A stretch of 64,000 nucleotides of DNA from Avrilella dinanensis. Lineage in GTDB: Bacteria > Bacteroidota > Bacteroidia > Flavobacteriales > Flavobacteriaceae. The position numbers and the translations under genes are program-made. The notes under the pieces are model-generated. The model searched no databases, was not told where the DNA came from, and saw only the letters and a program-made list of their open reading frames with translations. Of the stretch, positions 1 to 10,646 are shown one piece after another. Each line of letters begins with the position of its first letter. Positions within the stretch are counted from its first letter, which is position 1. The stretch covers positions 869,041 through 933,040 of the forward strand of contig NZ_NIPO01000001.1 in the NCBI RefSeq assembly GCF_002807015.1, in the 5' to 3' direction.

Positions 1-1480
1 AGATTCTTGTCCATGTACTTCCACAATCGGTTGAATACACAATCTCCAATCTATCTCCTGATACTGCACTTCCTGACTGATATTGAGCATAAGCCAAATA
101 AAAATCCAAAGCACTTTCTTCTGCTAAATTAGCTTTTGGTGTAATATAATATCCCGGAGCTACCCCTGTAGGAAGCTGATAACAAGGGTACCATAATAAG
201 AAATCTGAACCGTCATAACCTAAACCATCTGAACTTACTTTAACAATAGGATAACCATTTGACGAAGCAGTATAACTAATCCAATCTTCAAGAGGAGTTT
301 CTAAATCATTCATAATCGGTAGCTCGACAGCCTCTGGGTTTAAAACAGTAAATGTTCTTGATACTGTATTATCATAATCATTATAATCTACAGTTCCATT
401 AGGGTTATCAACTTTAACTTCCAATCCAACAAATCCAGAGCTATTTAAAGTTATTGCAGGTAAAGTTACTTCTACAGAACTCCCTGCTGCAAGGTTCCCT
501 GTCCAAGATTCTGTATTCCAATTATCTTCATTACTAAATTTATACAAAATATCGAAAGATGTAATCTCCGTTGTCGCTGTATTAGTCACATTTATTATAG
601 CATCATCAAAAGACGCCGGTAAATCACAAACAAGAGACCCTGCTTCAACTTGCAAGTTACTTGCTGCAACATCGAGATTTGCTTTTTCAATATCCATATT
701 ACCATCAGTTCTTGTTGCTTGCAATACTTCCAAAGTAGTATCATCTTGTAAGAAAGCTGCTAAGAAAACTGAAGGAGGATTGTCATTTACATAGTTCGGT
801 ACCGCCCCTGTAATGGTATATGTTCTCGTTTGACCTGCAGTCCAGCTTGTATCAATCGATTGTCCGTCAGCATTAGGGTACATTTGTCTAACTACATTCT
901 GAAAATGTGTTTCTCCATTAGTCCCCGGAGCAGTACTATACTGTAATTCTTCCGCCAAAGCCACTCTTAGCTTGGTGTTAGATTCTGTAGTTGCGGCAGT
1001 AGCCGTTACAGTAATCGTAGCAGTAAAAGATTGACCATTACCACTATAAACCGGGTCAGAAATAGACATCGTAAAATTAGTGCTTTCTGCCGCTGCATTA
1101 TCAATATCAGATTGCTGAGCGTGAGCTATCATTCCCACTTGGTCATACTGTATTGCTTGTGGGTTATTTTCTCCAACTTCATGGTCACCATTAATACGGG
1201 CATAAGGAGCTGATCCTACCTGATAGTAATCCATTCTTGCATCTGTAAAAACGGTGTTTTCATAATAAATTGGTCCTGCAGAAGGAATAGGGCTTTGGTA
1301 TTTCAACAGCAAAACCTTCGTTTCATTACCGGGAGTCTCTATTAAAGCCATAAAACCGGGATTTTGTGAGGCACACGGCCCACAATTTTCCCCAGAAAAC
1401 TCCTCGATTAAGGCTAACTTCTGTGCATTAGCTGTTCCAATAATCCCTAAAACAGCAATGCTAAGTAAAATTTTTTTCAT
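1..1480 (-). CDS. Secreted Omp28-like protein with thioredoxin-type CxxC, C-terminus cut by window edge
   Basis: The reading frame is open from an ATG at 1480 down to base 1 with no stop, about 493 residues, so the C-terminus lies outside. The start MKKILLSIAVLGIIGTANAQ is a clear signal peptide. Residues 24-40 read EEFSGENCGPCASQNPG, the CxxC-containing segment typical of Omp28-related outer-membrane proteins of Bacteroidota, which have a thioredoxin-like N-terminal domain. The rest is Thr/Asn/Val-rich and looks like beta-sandwich (CARDB- or Ig-like) domains. Proteins of this layout commonly end in a type IX secretion sorting domain; that end is not visible, so type IX export is inference. 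The gene is monocistronic in view, with a 120-bp AT-rich gap before the next gene. Confidence 0.75.
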   Translation of the reverse strand, partial: MKKILLSIAVLGIIGTANAQKLALIEEFSGENCGPCASQNPGFMALIETPGNETKVLLLKYQSPIPSAGPIYYENTVFTDARMDYYQVGSAPYARINGDHEVGENNPQAIQYDQVGMIAHAQQSDIDNAAAESTNFTMSISDPVYSGNGQSFTATITVTATAATTESNTKLRVALAEELQYSTAPGTNGETHFQNVVRQMYPNADGQSIDTSWTAGQTRTYTITGAVPNYVNDNPPSVFLAAFLQDDTTLEVLQATRTDGNMDIEKANLDVAASNLQVEAGSLVCDLPASFDDAIINVTNTATTEITSFDILYKFSNEDNWNTESWTGNLAAGSSVEVTLPAITLNSSGFVGLEVKVDNPNGTVDYNDYDNTVSRTFTVLNPEAVELPIMNDLETPLEDWISYTASSNGYPIVKVSSDGLGYDGSDFLLWYPCYQLPTGVAPGYYITPKANLAEESALDFYLAYAQYQSGSAVSGDRLEIVYSTDCGSTWTRI

Positions 1481-1600
1481 ACTTCTATACTTTTTAAATG
1501 TTATATAAAAAAATGTTTAATAATAAATTTCGATGAAATTAATTTATTTTTTTGTCTCTCACAAATTTTTCTTAAAAATAATTTCCTCCGAGTATATTTT

Positions 1601-2065
1601 TTAACAATTAAGTACCAGTATTTTACCTACTTCACTGCAAACCCACTCCAAGAATCTTTCGTCTTTTTCTGTGAAAGGATTTAAAGTTTCTGAGTCAATA
1701 TCAATCTGTCCGATATTTTTTCCGTTTACAAAAACCGGAATTACGATTTCGGATTTCACAGTCAGGCTGCAAGCGATATAGTTATCTTGTGCTTTCACGT
1801 CCGGAACGACAAAATTTTGATTGGACACAGCAACCTGTCCGCAAATTCCTTTACCGAAAGGAATAATGGTATGGTCTGTCGGAGTGCCGGAATATTGGGC
1901 AAGCTCCAGCACTTTCTCATCTTCTTTATGAAAATAAAAGCCCACCCAATCGTAATGAGTAACTTTGCTACGAAGCAAATCACAGATACTTTGTAGCTTT
2001 TCTTCTGTCGAAAGCGTTGAATGCAGGATTGTACTTTCGATTGTATTTTTGAGATTAGTAAACAT
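1601..2065 (-). CDS. GAF-domain protein, probable free methionine-(R)-sulfoxide reductase
   Basis: A single 154-residue GAF domain that covers the whole protein, as in the fRMsr family (E. coli YebR, yeast fRMsr), which reduces free methionine-R-sulfoxide with cysteine catalysis in the cytoplasm. Family segments are visible: DWVGFYF near 39-45, GKGICGQVA with Cys75, and IACSLTVKSEIVIPV with Cys99, followed by IGQIDIDSE. Cys75 and Cys99 match two of the three family cysteines; the third, about ten residues before Cys75, is absent. Further cysteines occur at 28, 143 and 154. It lies 14 bp downstream of miaE on the same strand, so the two are probably co-transcribed. Confidence 0.72.
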   Translation of the reverse strand: MFTNLKNTIESTILHSTLSTEEKLQSICDLLRSKVTHYDWVGFYFHKEDEKVLELAQYSGTPTDHTIIPFGKGICGQVAVSNQNFVVPDVKAQDNYIACSLTVKSEIVIPVFVNGKNIGQIDIDSETLNPFTEKDERFLEWVCSEVGKILVLNC

Positions 2066-2079
2066 GTTAATTTCTTTTA

Positions 2080-2661
2080 TTATCCGTGAACAAATTCTTT
2101 CTTTCCATAGCTTTGAATGAGTTTTCCTTCAAAATCCAGCCATTCTTTCCAACGTTTGTCCACATCAATACGTTCAGTATATTTTCGGGCAAATTTCAAA
2201 AAAGTCGTGTAGTGATTAGCTTCACTAATCATCAAATCACGGTAAAATTTCGCCAGCTCTCCATCTTTAATATTCTCGGACAAAACTCTGAAACGCTCAC
2301 AGCTTCGAGCTTCAATCATGGCAGCGAAAAGTAATCGGTCAATAAAAGCATCATTCCGACTGCCGTCTTTTTTCATGAATTTATAGAGTTTGCTCACATA
2401 GTCGTCCTCGCGTTGCATACCTAATTTATAACCGCGTTCTTTGATGATTTCATGTACCATCTTAAAATGTTCCATTTCCTCAATAGCAATTTCGGTCAAT
2501 GTGGTAACCAAATCTTCATATTGAGAATTCAGCATAATAAGCGAAATTGCATTGGTTGCCGCTTTTTGTTCACACCAGGCGTGGTCGGTTAAAATTTCTT
2601 CTATATTATCTTCGGCAATATTCGCCCAACGCGGGTCGGTCAATAATTTGAGTCCTAACAT
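2080..2661 (-). CDS. miaE: tRNA-(ms2io6A)-hydroxylase-like diiron protein MiaE
   Basis: 193 residues, the usual MiaE length. MiaE hydroxylates the isopentenyl group of 2-methylthio-N6-isopentenyladenosine at position 37 of tRNA. It is a ferritin-like four-helix bundle with a diiron centre: Glu31 (HAWCEQKAA), Glu62 and His65 (EEMEH), Glu117 (MIEARSCERF) and Glu147 with His150 (SEANHYTTF) form the expected ligand set. The ATG at 2661 lies about 22 nt below a TAACTTTG box. It heads a two-gene unit with the GAF-domain gene and is divergent from the glycosyltransferase gene. Confidence 0.87.
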   Translation of the reverse strand: MLGLKLLTDPRWANIAEDNIEEILTDHAWCEQKAATNAISLIMLNSQYEDLVTTLTEIAIEEMEHFKMVHEIIKERGYKLGMQREDDYVSKLYKFMKKDGSRNDAFIDRLLFAAMIEARSCERFRVLSENIKDGELAKFYRDLMISEANHYTTFLKFARKYTERIDVDKRWKEWLDFEGKLIQSYGKKEFVHG

Positions 2662-2683
2662 AGTTTGTCTTTTTTATACAAAA

Positions 2684-2691
2684 CAAAGTTA
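2684..2691 (-). promoter_or_regulatory. -7 box TAACTTTG for miaE
   Basis: Exact match to the Bacteroidota TAnnTTTG -7 consensus on the minus strand, 22 nt before the miaE start, in a divergent intergenic gap. The -33 element is not obvious. Confidence 0.5.
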
Positions 2692-2702
2692 ATCAAATTA
2701 AC

Positions 2703-2710
2703 TACATTTG
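2703..2710 (+). promoter_or_regulatory. -7 box TACATTTG for glycosyltransferase
   Basis: Exact TAnnTTTG match on the plus strand, 17 nt before the ATG at 2728. It also supports 2728 over the TTG at 2665, which lies upstream of the predicted transcription start. Confidence 0.5.
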
Positions 2711-2727
2711 TGTTTATATTTAATGGT

Positions 2728-3948
2728 ATGCCTAAAAAAATTCTTATCATCGGTTTAGTTTGGCCTGAGCCTAAGTCTTCTGCGGCTGGCTGGCGAATAT
2801 TACAGTTGATTGATTTTTTTCAGGAGCAAAATTACACCGTGTATTTTGCCTCAGCGGCAAGCAAATCTAAGCATAGCTATTCGCTAATCCAAAAAGGAGT
2901 AACAGAAAAAAGCATTCAGCTAAATGATTCTTCTTTTGATGATTATATTTCTGAAATACAACCCGATATGATCATGTTTGACCGTTTCGTTACTGAAGAA
3001 CAATTTGGTTGGCGAGTGCGAAATATATTACCGGATTCCCTGACTATTCTGGATACCGAAGATTTACATTTTGTACGCAAAGCCCGCGAAATCGCTTATA
3101 AGAAAAAACTTCCTGTTAATTTCTTTTCGTCTGAGGCGAAAAGAGAAATTGCCAGCATTCTGCGATGCGATTTGTCACTGATTATTTCTCAATTTGAAAT
3201 GAATTTGCTCATCAACGATTTTCATATTCAGAAAGAATTGCTGATGTATATTCCATTTATTCAGCAACAGGATATTGACCAAAACGAAATAAAATTTTCT
3301 GACAGACAGCATTTTATGTTTATCGGAAATTGTCTGCATGAGCCTAATTATCAAACCATTCTGAAATTAAAGAAAGATATCTGGGCAAAGATAAAAAAGC
3401 AACTTCCCGAAACCGAACTACATATTTATGGGGCTTATATGACCGAAAAAGTGCTTCAGCTTCACAATCCGGAAACTGGTTTTATCATCAAAGGGCGAAC
3501 AGAAAATGTACTCGAAACGATGAAAAATTATCGAGTGCTGTTGGCTCCTATTCCATTCGGTGCAGGAATCAAAGGGAAATTTGTCGATGCCATGCAAGCC
3601 GGGCTGCCAAGTGTTACCACATCAATCGGAGCAGAAGATATGAAGATTGGCAGTCAATGGTGTGGTTTCATTGCCGACCAAGATGATTTGTTCGTCACAA
3701 ATGCCATAGATTTACACCATAACCAACAGGTTTGGGAAAAAGCAAAAAATACCGGTTTTGCATTGTACAAAAAACGTTATCAAAACATAGATTATTTGCA
3801 ATCATTGTCTAACCGAATTTATGAAATCTCAACAAATCTGAGCTGGCACAGACAACAAAATTTTATCGGGCAAATCCTACACGACAATCAATATAACGCA
3901 TTGAAATATATGTCGAAATGGATTGAAGAAAAGAATAAACGAAATTAA
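2728..3948 (+). CDS. Glycosyltransferase family 4-like protein
   Basis: 406 residues from ATG 2728. The start is chosen because MPKKILIIGLVWPEP is a proper first Rossmann strand; the in-frame TTG at 2665 would add 21 residues before it and precede the promoter box. The C-terminal half carries the GT-B/GT4 signature PIPFGAGIKGKFVDAMQAG followed by LPSVTTSIGAEDM, where the nucleotide-sugar donor binds. No membrane segment is seen, so it is probably cytoplasmic or peripheral. Donor and acceptor sugars cannot be read. No polysaccharide cluster surrounds it; the gene stands alone between miaE and a KAS III gene. Confidence 0.78.
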   Translation: MPKKILIIGLVWPEPKSSAAGWRILQLIDFFQEQNYTVYFASAASKSKHSYSLIQKGVTEKSIQLNDSSFDDYISEIQPDMIMFDRFVTEEQFGWRVRNILPDSLTILDTEDLHFVRKAREIAYKKKLPVNFFSSEAKREIASILRCDLSLIISQFEMNLLINDFHIQKELLMYIPFIQQQDIDQNEIKFSDRQHFMFIGNCLHEPNYQTILKLKKDIWAKIKKQLPETELHIYGAYMTEKVLQLHNPETGFIIKGRTENVLETMKNYRVLLAPIPFGAGIKGKFVDAMQAGLPSVTTSIGAEDMKIGSQWCGFIADQDDLFVTNAIDLHHNQQVWEKAKNTGFALYKKRYQNIDYLQSLSNRIYEISTNLSWHRQQNFIGQILHDNQYNALKYMSKWIEEKNKRN

Positions 3949-4324
3949 GTTTTGTAAAAGCTTTTAAACACAACGTTTATCATTGACTTCGTCGAATCTT
4001 CGATTTCCGTAGGAATCTAATAGAGATGCTTACAGCATAAACTGTGTTTATTTACAAATTTAAGTAATGGCTTCTATTATTTTATACCACAGATATACAG
4101 ATAGATAGGTGTTATTTAGCACAAATACCTGCAAAAAATAATTTTCACGGATATAGAATGCTTTGCATTCGATAATTAATGGTCATTTTATAATCAGTAA
4201 ACAAAAAAATCCGTGCATCTGTGGCTTTTTATTATGTATTACCAGTAAATTTCATTACTTTTTTTAGCAATATTCCCGTTAAATCCTTATATTTACCTAA
4301 TCATTTTTAACCAGAAAACTGCCA
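3949..4324. other. 376-bp gene-free gap
   Basis: No credible coding frame. Contains AT-rich sequence with short segments of the form ACCACAGATATACAG and CCGTGCATCTGTGG, loosely complementary and reminiscent of decayed dispersed intergenic repeats. A near-consensus -7 box (TATATTTA, 4288-4295) lies about 30 nt before the KAS III gene. Confidence 0.35.
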
Positions 4325-5383
4325 ATGACAAGTAAAATTATAGGAGTCGGAAACTATATTCCTTCACAAACCATTACCAATCTGTTTTTCGACCAGCACG
4401 AGTTTATGGACGAAAGCGGAAAAGCGTTGAAACAAGATAATGCAACCATTGCCGGAAAGCTGAAAGAAATCACAGGAATTGAAGAACGGCGTTATGCCAA
4501 CAAAACACAGGTAACCTCTGATTTGGGTTTTCTTGCAGCACAAGCTGCCATTGAAAATGCAGACATAGACCCCGAGACATTGGATTATATCATTTTTGCA
4601 CACAATTTCGGCGATGTACATTTCGGGACGGTTCAGTCTGATACCGTACCAAGCATTGCTTCCAGGGTCAAAAATCTATTGAAAATCAAAAACAATTTCT
4701 GCGTGGCTTATGATGTATTGTTCGGCTGTCCGGGCTGGATTGAAGGAATGATTCAGGCTCATGCTTTTATCAAATCGGGTATTGCCAAACGCTGTTTGGT
4801 TATCGGTGCGGAAACGCTTTCCCGTGTAGTCGATATTCACGACCGGGACAGTATGATTTATGCTGACGGTGCAGGAGCTGCGATTCTGAAACTTAGTAAC
4901 GATGAATCCGGAATAAAATCGCATATTTCAGGCTCATTTACACTAAAAGAAAAGGATTATTTGTATTTCGGAAAATCTTACAACAATGATAGCAATCCGG
5001 ACATCAAATACATCAAAATGAACGGCAGAAAAATCTACGAATTCGCTTTATCGAATGTTCCCGGTGCAATGAAAAAATGTTTGGACGAAAGCGGATATTC
5101 TATTCATCAGTTAGATAAAATCATCATACATCAGGCGAATGAAAAAATGGACGAAGCGATTGTCAACCGATTCTATCAGTTATATGATGTACCTGTTCCT
5201 GAAAATATCATGCCCATGGTTATTCATAAATTGGGAAACAGCAGCGTAGCTACGATTCCTTCTTTGCTGACAATGATTTTAAATAATGAATTGCCTCAGC
5301 ATACTATCAAAAAAGGAAATGTAGTTCTGTTTGCCTCCGTTGGTGCGGGAATGAATGTGAATGCGATTGTTTACCGGTTTTAA
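4325..5383 (+). CDS. 3-oxoacyl-ACP synthase III (KAS III/FabH-like) family protein
   Basis: 352 residues with the complete thiolase-fold Cys-His-Asn triad: Cys135 in LFGCPGWIEG, His269 in IIHQANEKMDEA and Asn305 in KLGNSSVATIP. KAS III enzymes condense an acyl-CoA starter with malonyl-ACP. The sequence between residues 24 and 60 is longer than in housekeeping FabH, which suggests a paralogue acting in an accessory acyl pathway (as in other Flavobacteriia with several KAS III copies). It is monocistronic and ends at a strong bidirectional terminator shared with secDF. Whether this is the main FabH cannot be decided from this window. Confidence 0.8.
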   Translation: MTSKIIGVGNYIPSQTITNLFFDQHEFMDESGKALKQDNATIAGKLKEITGIEERRYANKTQVTSDLGFLAAQAAIENADIDPETLDYIIFAHNFGDVHFGTVQSDTVPSIASRVKNLLKIKNNFCVAYDVLFGCPGWIEGMIQAHAFIKSGIAKRCLVIGAETLSRVVDIHDRDSMIYADGAGAAILKLSNDESGIKSHISGSFTLKEKDYLYFGKSYNNDSNPDIKYIKMNGRKIYEFALSNVPGAMKKCLDESGYSIHQLDKIIIHQANEKMDEAIVNRFYQLYDVPVPENIMPMVIHKLGNSSVATIPSLLTMILNNELPQHTIKKGNVVLFASVGAGMNVNAIVYRF

Positions 5384-5460
5384 AATTAAAATATTGACTT
5401 TTTATTTAAAACCTTCTATCTTTTCAAAAACCTGGAAGGTCTTGTGATTACAGCATAAGA

Positions 5461-5496
5461 AAAACCCCCGATTTGCGTAAACAAACCGGGGGTTTT
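5461..5496. terminator. Bidirectional intrinsic terminator between KAS III gene and secDF
   Basis: AAAACCCCCG pairs with CGGGGGTTTT around a central loop that itself contains TTTG/AAAC complementarity. The A and T flanks allow use on either strand; both flanking genes end here. Confidence 0.85.
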
Positions 5497-5515
5497 AAAT
5501 TATATGGAAAAATTT

Positions 5516-8509
5516 TTATTCTTTAATAATATCCAATTCGCCCTCCTCCGGATTATTATGTCTTTCTTCAATCGCTTGTTTTTCTTTCTTCGACAAGGTA
5601 TCCACCAATATTGGCGTTGCCAAGAAAAGTGATGAATAGGTTCCCACAATAATACCAACTAACATGGCAAACATAAATCCTCGGATAGAATCGCCACCGA
5701 AAATAAACATTACCAATAATACGAATATTAGGGTTAAAGACGTATTAATTGTACGAGCAATCGTTGTATTAACTGCTTTGTTTACAATTGATTCTACAGA
5801 TTTCCCTTTTTCTGAATTTCCGGTCAGATATTCTCTTACCCGGTCAAATACCACAACGGTATCGTTAACCGAATAACTGATTACTGTTAATATCGCTGCA
5901 ATAAAGTGCTGATCAATTTCCATGTGGAAAGGCATATACTTGTATAATAACGAATATATTCCCAATACGAAAACCACGTCATGCACAATAGCAACCACAG
6001 TTCCGAATGAATATTGCCACTTTTTGAAAGATATAACCAAATAGATAAATATCGCTCCAATCGCTCCGATTACTGCCCAGAAGGCATCAGTTTTAATGTC
6101 ATTAGACATCGTTGGATTAACCTTCGTTGCTTGTACAACGCCTAAAGTAGCTGCCTCATCAGACGTATTGATAAACTCTTGATAGTCAAGTGGTTTTTTA
6201 TAAAAACCCTGCAAACTTTCATGCAACATTTTGTTTACCTGTTCATCTACTTCCGAGCTTTCGTCTTCAATCATGAATTTGGTAATAATCCGAACTTGTT
6301 CCACCGGTCCGAATTGTTTTACTTCCACATTCACACCAAAATCTTCACTCAACTTAGAACTGATTGCGGCATGGTCTGCCGGCTGGTCAAATCTAACCTG
6401 AAAAGTTCGTCCTCCGACAAATTCAACTCCCTGGTCTAATCCGTTTGTTGATAAAGAAACTACGGAAATTATCAATACAAGGGAAGAAAATGCATAAGTC
6501 CATTTTCGTTTTCCTAAGAAATTATAATTAAACTTGGTAAACCAGTTTTTCGTGATATTTGTTGAGAATGCAAGCACTTTGTTTTTCTTAATATCCATAT
6601 CAATGAATATACGTGCAATGAATAATGCTGTAAACAAAGAGGTAAAAATACCTACCAATAAAGTAGTAGCAAAACCTTTAATCGGACCTGTTCCGAAAAT
6701 AAAGAGAATTACCCCGGTAATGATATGCGTAACATTCGCATCGATAATCGGGCGCATAGCTGAACCACCCCAACCATAAGCAGCGGCTACTGCTTGAGGA
6801 AATGTTTTTCCTCTCCTCATTTCGTCCTTGACGGTTTCGTATATCAAAATGTTGGCATCGACCGCCGTACCGAGCGTCAGAACGATACCGGCAATACCCG
6901 GCAGCGTCAGAACGAATCCAAAACTGGTCATTACACCAAACAAGAACAATAAGTTTACCAACAAAGCAATATCAGCATACCAACCTGCTCTGCCGTAGTA
7001 GAATACCATCCACATTCCGACAACAACCAATGCCACGACAGCTGATAACAATCCGCTGTTCACGGCTTGTTCCCCTAATGACGGCCCTACAATTTCTGAG
7101 GCAATAATATCTGCTGATGCAGGTAATTTTCCGGCTTGTAATATGTTTGCCAAATCTTTAGCCTCAGCAACGGTAAAGTTTCCGGAAATTGTTGAGTTTC
7201 CTCCGGAAATCGGTCCGGTCGTAACTCCCGGTGCCGAATAAACTACGTTATCTAATACAATAGCAATATTCGTACCTTGCGTGTATGCCTTTCCGGTTAA
7301 TGCTTCCCATTCTTTGGCTCCTTTAGCATTCATACTCATAGACACCATCGCACGATTAAGGTTATCATACTCTTGGCTTGCTCCGGTAATCACACTTCCT
7401 GAAAGTGGTGGCTCGTTTTGAGCGTTTCCTTTAATAGCATACAAAGCTACAAGCTCTTCATGAGATTCCTGACTTTTTTCAGGTTTTCCCCAAACAAGTC
7501 TTGCATGTCGAAGGTTTCTTGAAAATATATTTTGAACTTCGGCCTGATTCAGGTATTCATCTACAATATTTTTATCAACAGCTCTGTAATAGGCAATTAT
7601 CGGCGAACCTTGAAATCCTTGTTGTGCCATTAGGCTTACCAATGGTCCCGGGTTGTCATCTTTGTTATCAGATACACCCAGCATTTTATCCACGTCCGAT
7701 TCGGCAGTAACATCAGCAAGTGTATCGTTGGTTTTCTCAGCCGATTTAGCTGTTCTCAAATATTCGTTGGCAGCCATGAAAGCTCCCCACGCCTCTTCTA
7801 CTTTATAGGTTTCCCAGAATTCTAACTGAGCCGTACTTTGCAACAATGATTGTACTCGGTCAATATCTTTAGCTCCCGGTAATTCAACCAGAATCCTTCC
7901 GGTATTTCCAATCATCTGGATAGTTGGCGATACTACACCAAATTTGTCGATACGCTCACCAAATACCTTATAGGCACTTTCGATAGATTCCTGTACTTTT
8001 TGATTAAGAATTGATTTTACCTCATCGTTACTCATACTTGAGTTGATTTCAGGTAAACTTCTGTTGGCAAAAATTTCTGGCGATGATAATTTTACAGTAC
8101 CGTTTGAAATTCTGTCAAAAGCTTCATAAAAAGCATTCAGATAGGTTTGGTTTCCTCTCCGGTTGGTTTTTGCCTCTTCCAATGCCTGGTTAAAAACGGC
8201 ATTGTGGGAATTGTTTGACAATCCTTTTAAGATGTCTCCGATTGAGATTTGTAGTGTCACATTGATACCACCTTCTAGATCCAAACCTCTTTGAAGTTGC
8301 TTGTCTCTGACTTCTTTGTAGGTGTTACCAAGATAAACCACCTGGTTACCGATAGAATCTAAAAATCGTGATTCTTTGGTCAAATCTCCCTGTGCAAATT
8401 CTTTTGCTTTCTTTTCGTAATGTTTACTTACAAAAGTAAACGAAAGCTGGTATAGACATACCAACGTAAAAATAATCGCAATGAATTTAACGAGTCCTTT
8501 GTTTTGCAT
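5516..8509 (-). CDS. secDF: Protein translocase subunit SecDF (fused)
   Basis: 997 residues, a single-chain fusion of SecD and SecF as found throughout Bacteroidota. The protein uses the proton gradient to help pull secreted polypeptides through SecYEG. Visible landmarks: one N-terminal membrane helix (about 8-28), RGLDLEGGINVTLQI (start of the periplasmic P1 region), AGIVLTLGTAVDANILIYE in the SecD membrane half, then VEFVGGRTFQVRF opening the SecF half and AAILTVISYSVNDTVVVFDR in its membrane half. Twelve membrane segments are expected. Monocistronic between two terminators, with its own -7 box. Confidence 0.96.
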   Translation of the reverse strand: MQNKGLVKFIAIIFTLVCLYQLSFTFVSKHYEKKAKEFAQGDLTKESRFLDSIGNQVVYLGNTYKEVRDKQLQRGLDLEGGINVTLQISIGDILKGLSNNSHNAVFNQALEEAKTNRRGNQTYLNAFYEAFDRISNGTVKLSSPEIFANRSLPEINSSMSNDEVKSILNQKVQESIESAYKVFGERIDKFGVVSPTIQMIGNTGRILVELPGAKDIDRVQSLLQSTAQLEFWETYKVEEAWGAFMAANEYLRTAKSAEKTNDTLADVTAESDVDKMLGVSDNKDDNPGPLVSLMAQQGFQGSPIIAYYRAVDKNIVDEYLNQAEVQNIFSRNLRHARLVWGKPEKSQESHEELVALYAIKGNAQNEPPLSGSVITGASQEYDNLNRAMVSMSMNAKGAKEWEALTGKAYTQGTNIAIVLDNVVYSAPGVTTGPISGGNSTISGNFTVAEAKDLANILQAGKLPASADIIASEIVGPSLGEQAVNSGLLSAVVALVVVGMWMVFYYGRAGWYADIALLVNLLFLFGVMTSFGFVLTLPGIAGIVLTLGTAVDANILIYETVKDEMRRGKTFPQAVAAAYGWGGSAMRPIIDANVTHIITGVILFIFGTGPIKGFATTLLVGIFTSLFTALFIARIFIDMDIKKNKVLAFSTNITKNWFTKFNYNFLGKRKWTYAFSSLVLIISVVSLSTNGLDQGVEFVGGRTFQVRFDQPADHAAISSKLSEDFGVNVEVKQFGPVEQVRIITKFMIEDESSEVDEQVNKMLHESLQGFYKKPLDYQEFINTSDEAATLGVVQATKVNPTMSNDIKTDAFWAVIGAIGAIFIYLVISFKKWQYSFGTVVAIVHDVVFVLGIYSLLYKYMPFHMEIDQHFIAAILTVISYSVNDTVVVFDRVREYLTGNSEKGKSVESIVNKAVNTTIARTINTSLTLIFVLLVMFIFGGDSIRGFMFAMLVGIIVGTYSSLFLATPILVDTLSKKEKQAIEERHNNPEEGELDIIKE

Positions 8510-8539
8510 TATTTATAGTTATTAATTTTTTTGAACGAA

Positions 8540-8547
8540 CAAATATA
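8540..8547 (-). promoter_or_regulatory. -7 box TATATTTG for secDF
   Basis: Exact TAnnTTTG match on the minus strand, 30 nt before the secDF ATG and just after the gyrB terminator. Confidence 0.55.
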
Positions 8548-8554
8548 TAATATA

Positions 8555-8594
8555 CAAAGCATTCTTACCAAATATATTTGATAAGAATGCTTTG
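8555..8594 (-). terminator. Intrinsic terminator of gyrB
   Basis: Perfect 13-bp inverted repeat CAAAGCATTCTTA / TAAGAATGCTTTG with a 14-nt AT-rich loop, 26 bp after the gyrB stop. The tail on the minus strand is AT-rich rather than a pure T run. Confidence 0.7.
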
Positions 8595-8619
8595 TTGTTA
8601 ATAAAAAATCTTAAAACGC

Positions 8620-10578
<1,959 letters not shown>

Positions 10579-10595
10579 CTATAAAAAGTAACAGA

Positions 10596-10603
10596 CAAAT
10601 ATA
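10596..10603 (-). promoter_or_regulatory. Promoter of gyrB: -7 box TATATTTG with upstream TTG
   Basis: Exact TAnnTTTG on the minus strand, 35 nt before the ATG, with a TTG 20 nt further upstream (in CTTGTATAAG), the spacing expected for the -33 element in this phylum. Confidence 0.6.
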
Positions 10604-10646
10604 GTGATTTTTTCGGACTTATACAAGCTTATTTAAAACCGGTATA

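Noticed and set aside
1031..1213. Short plus-strand frame opposite the Omp28-like gene
   Set aside because: Lies fully within the antisense of a convincing gene and has no start context or family features.
2665..2727. TTG start extending the glycosyltransferase by 21 residues
   Set aside because: Lies upstream of the -7 box; the ATG at 2728 begins a proper Rossmann strand.
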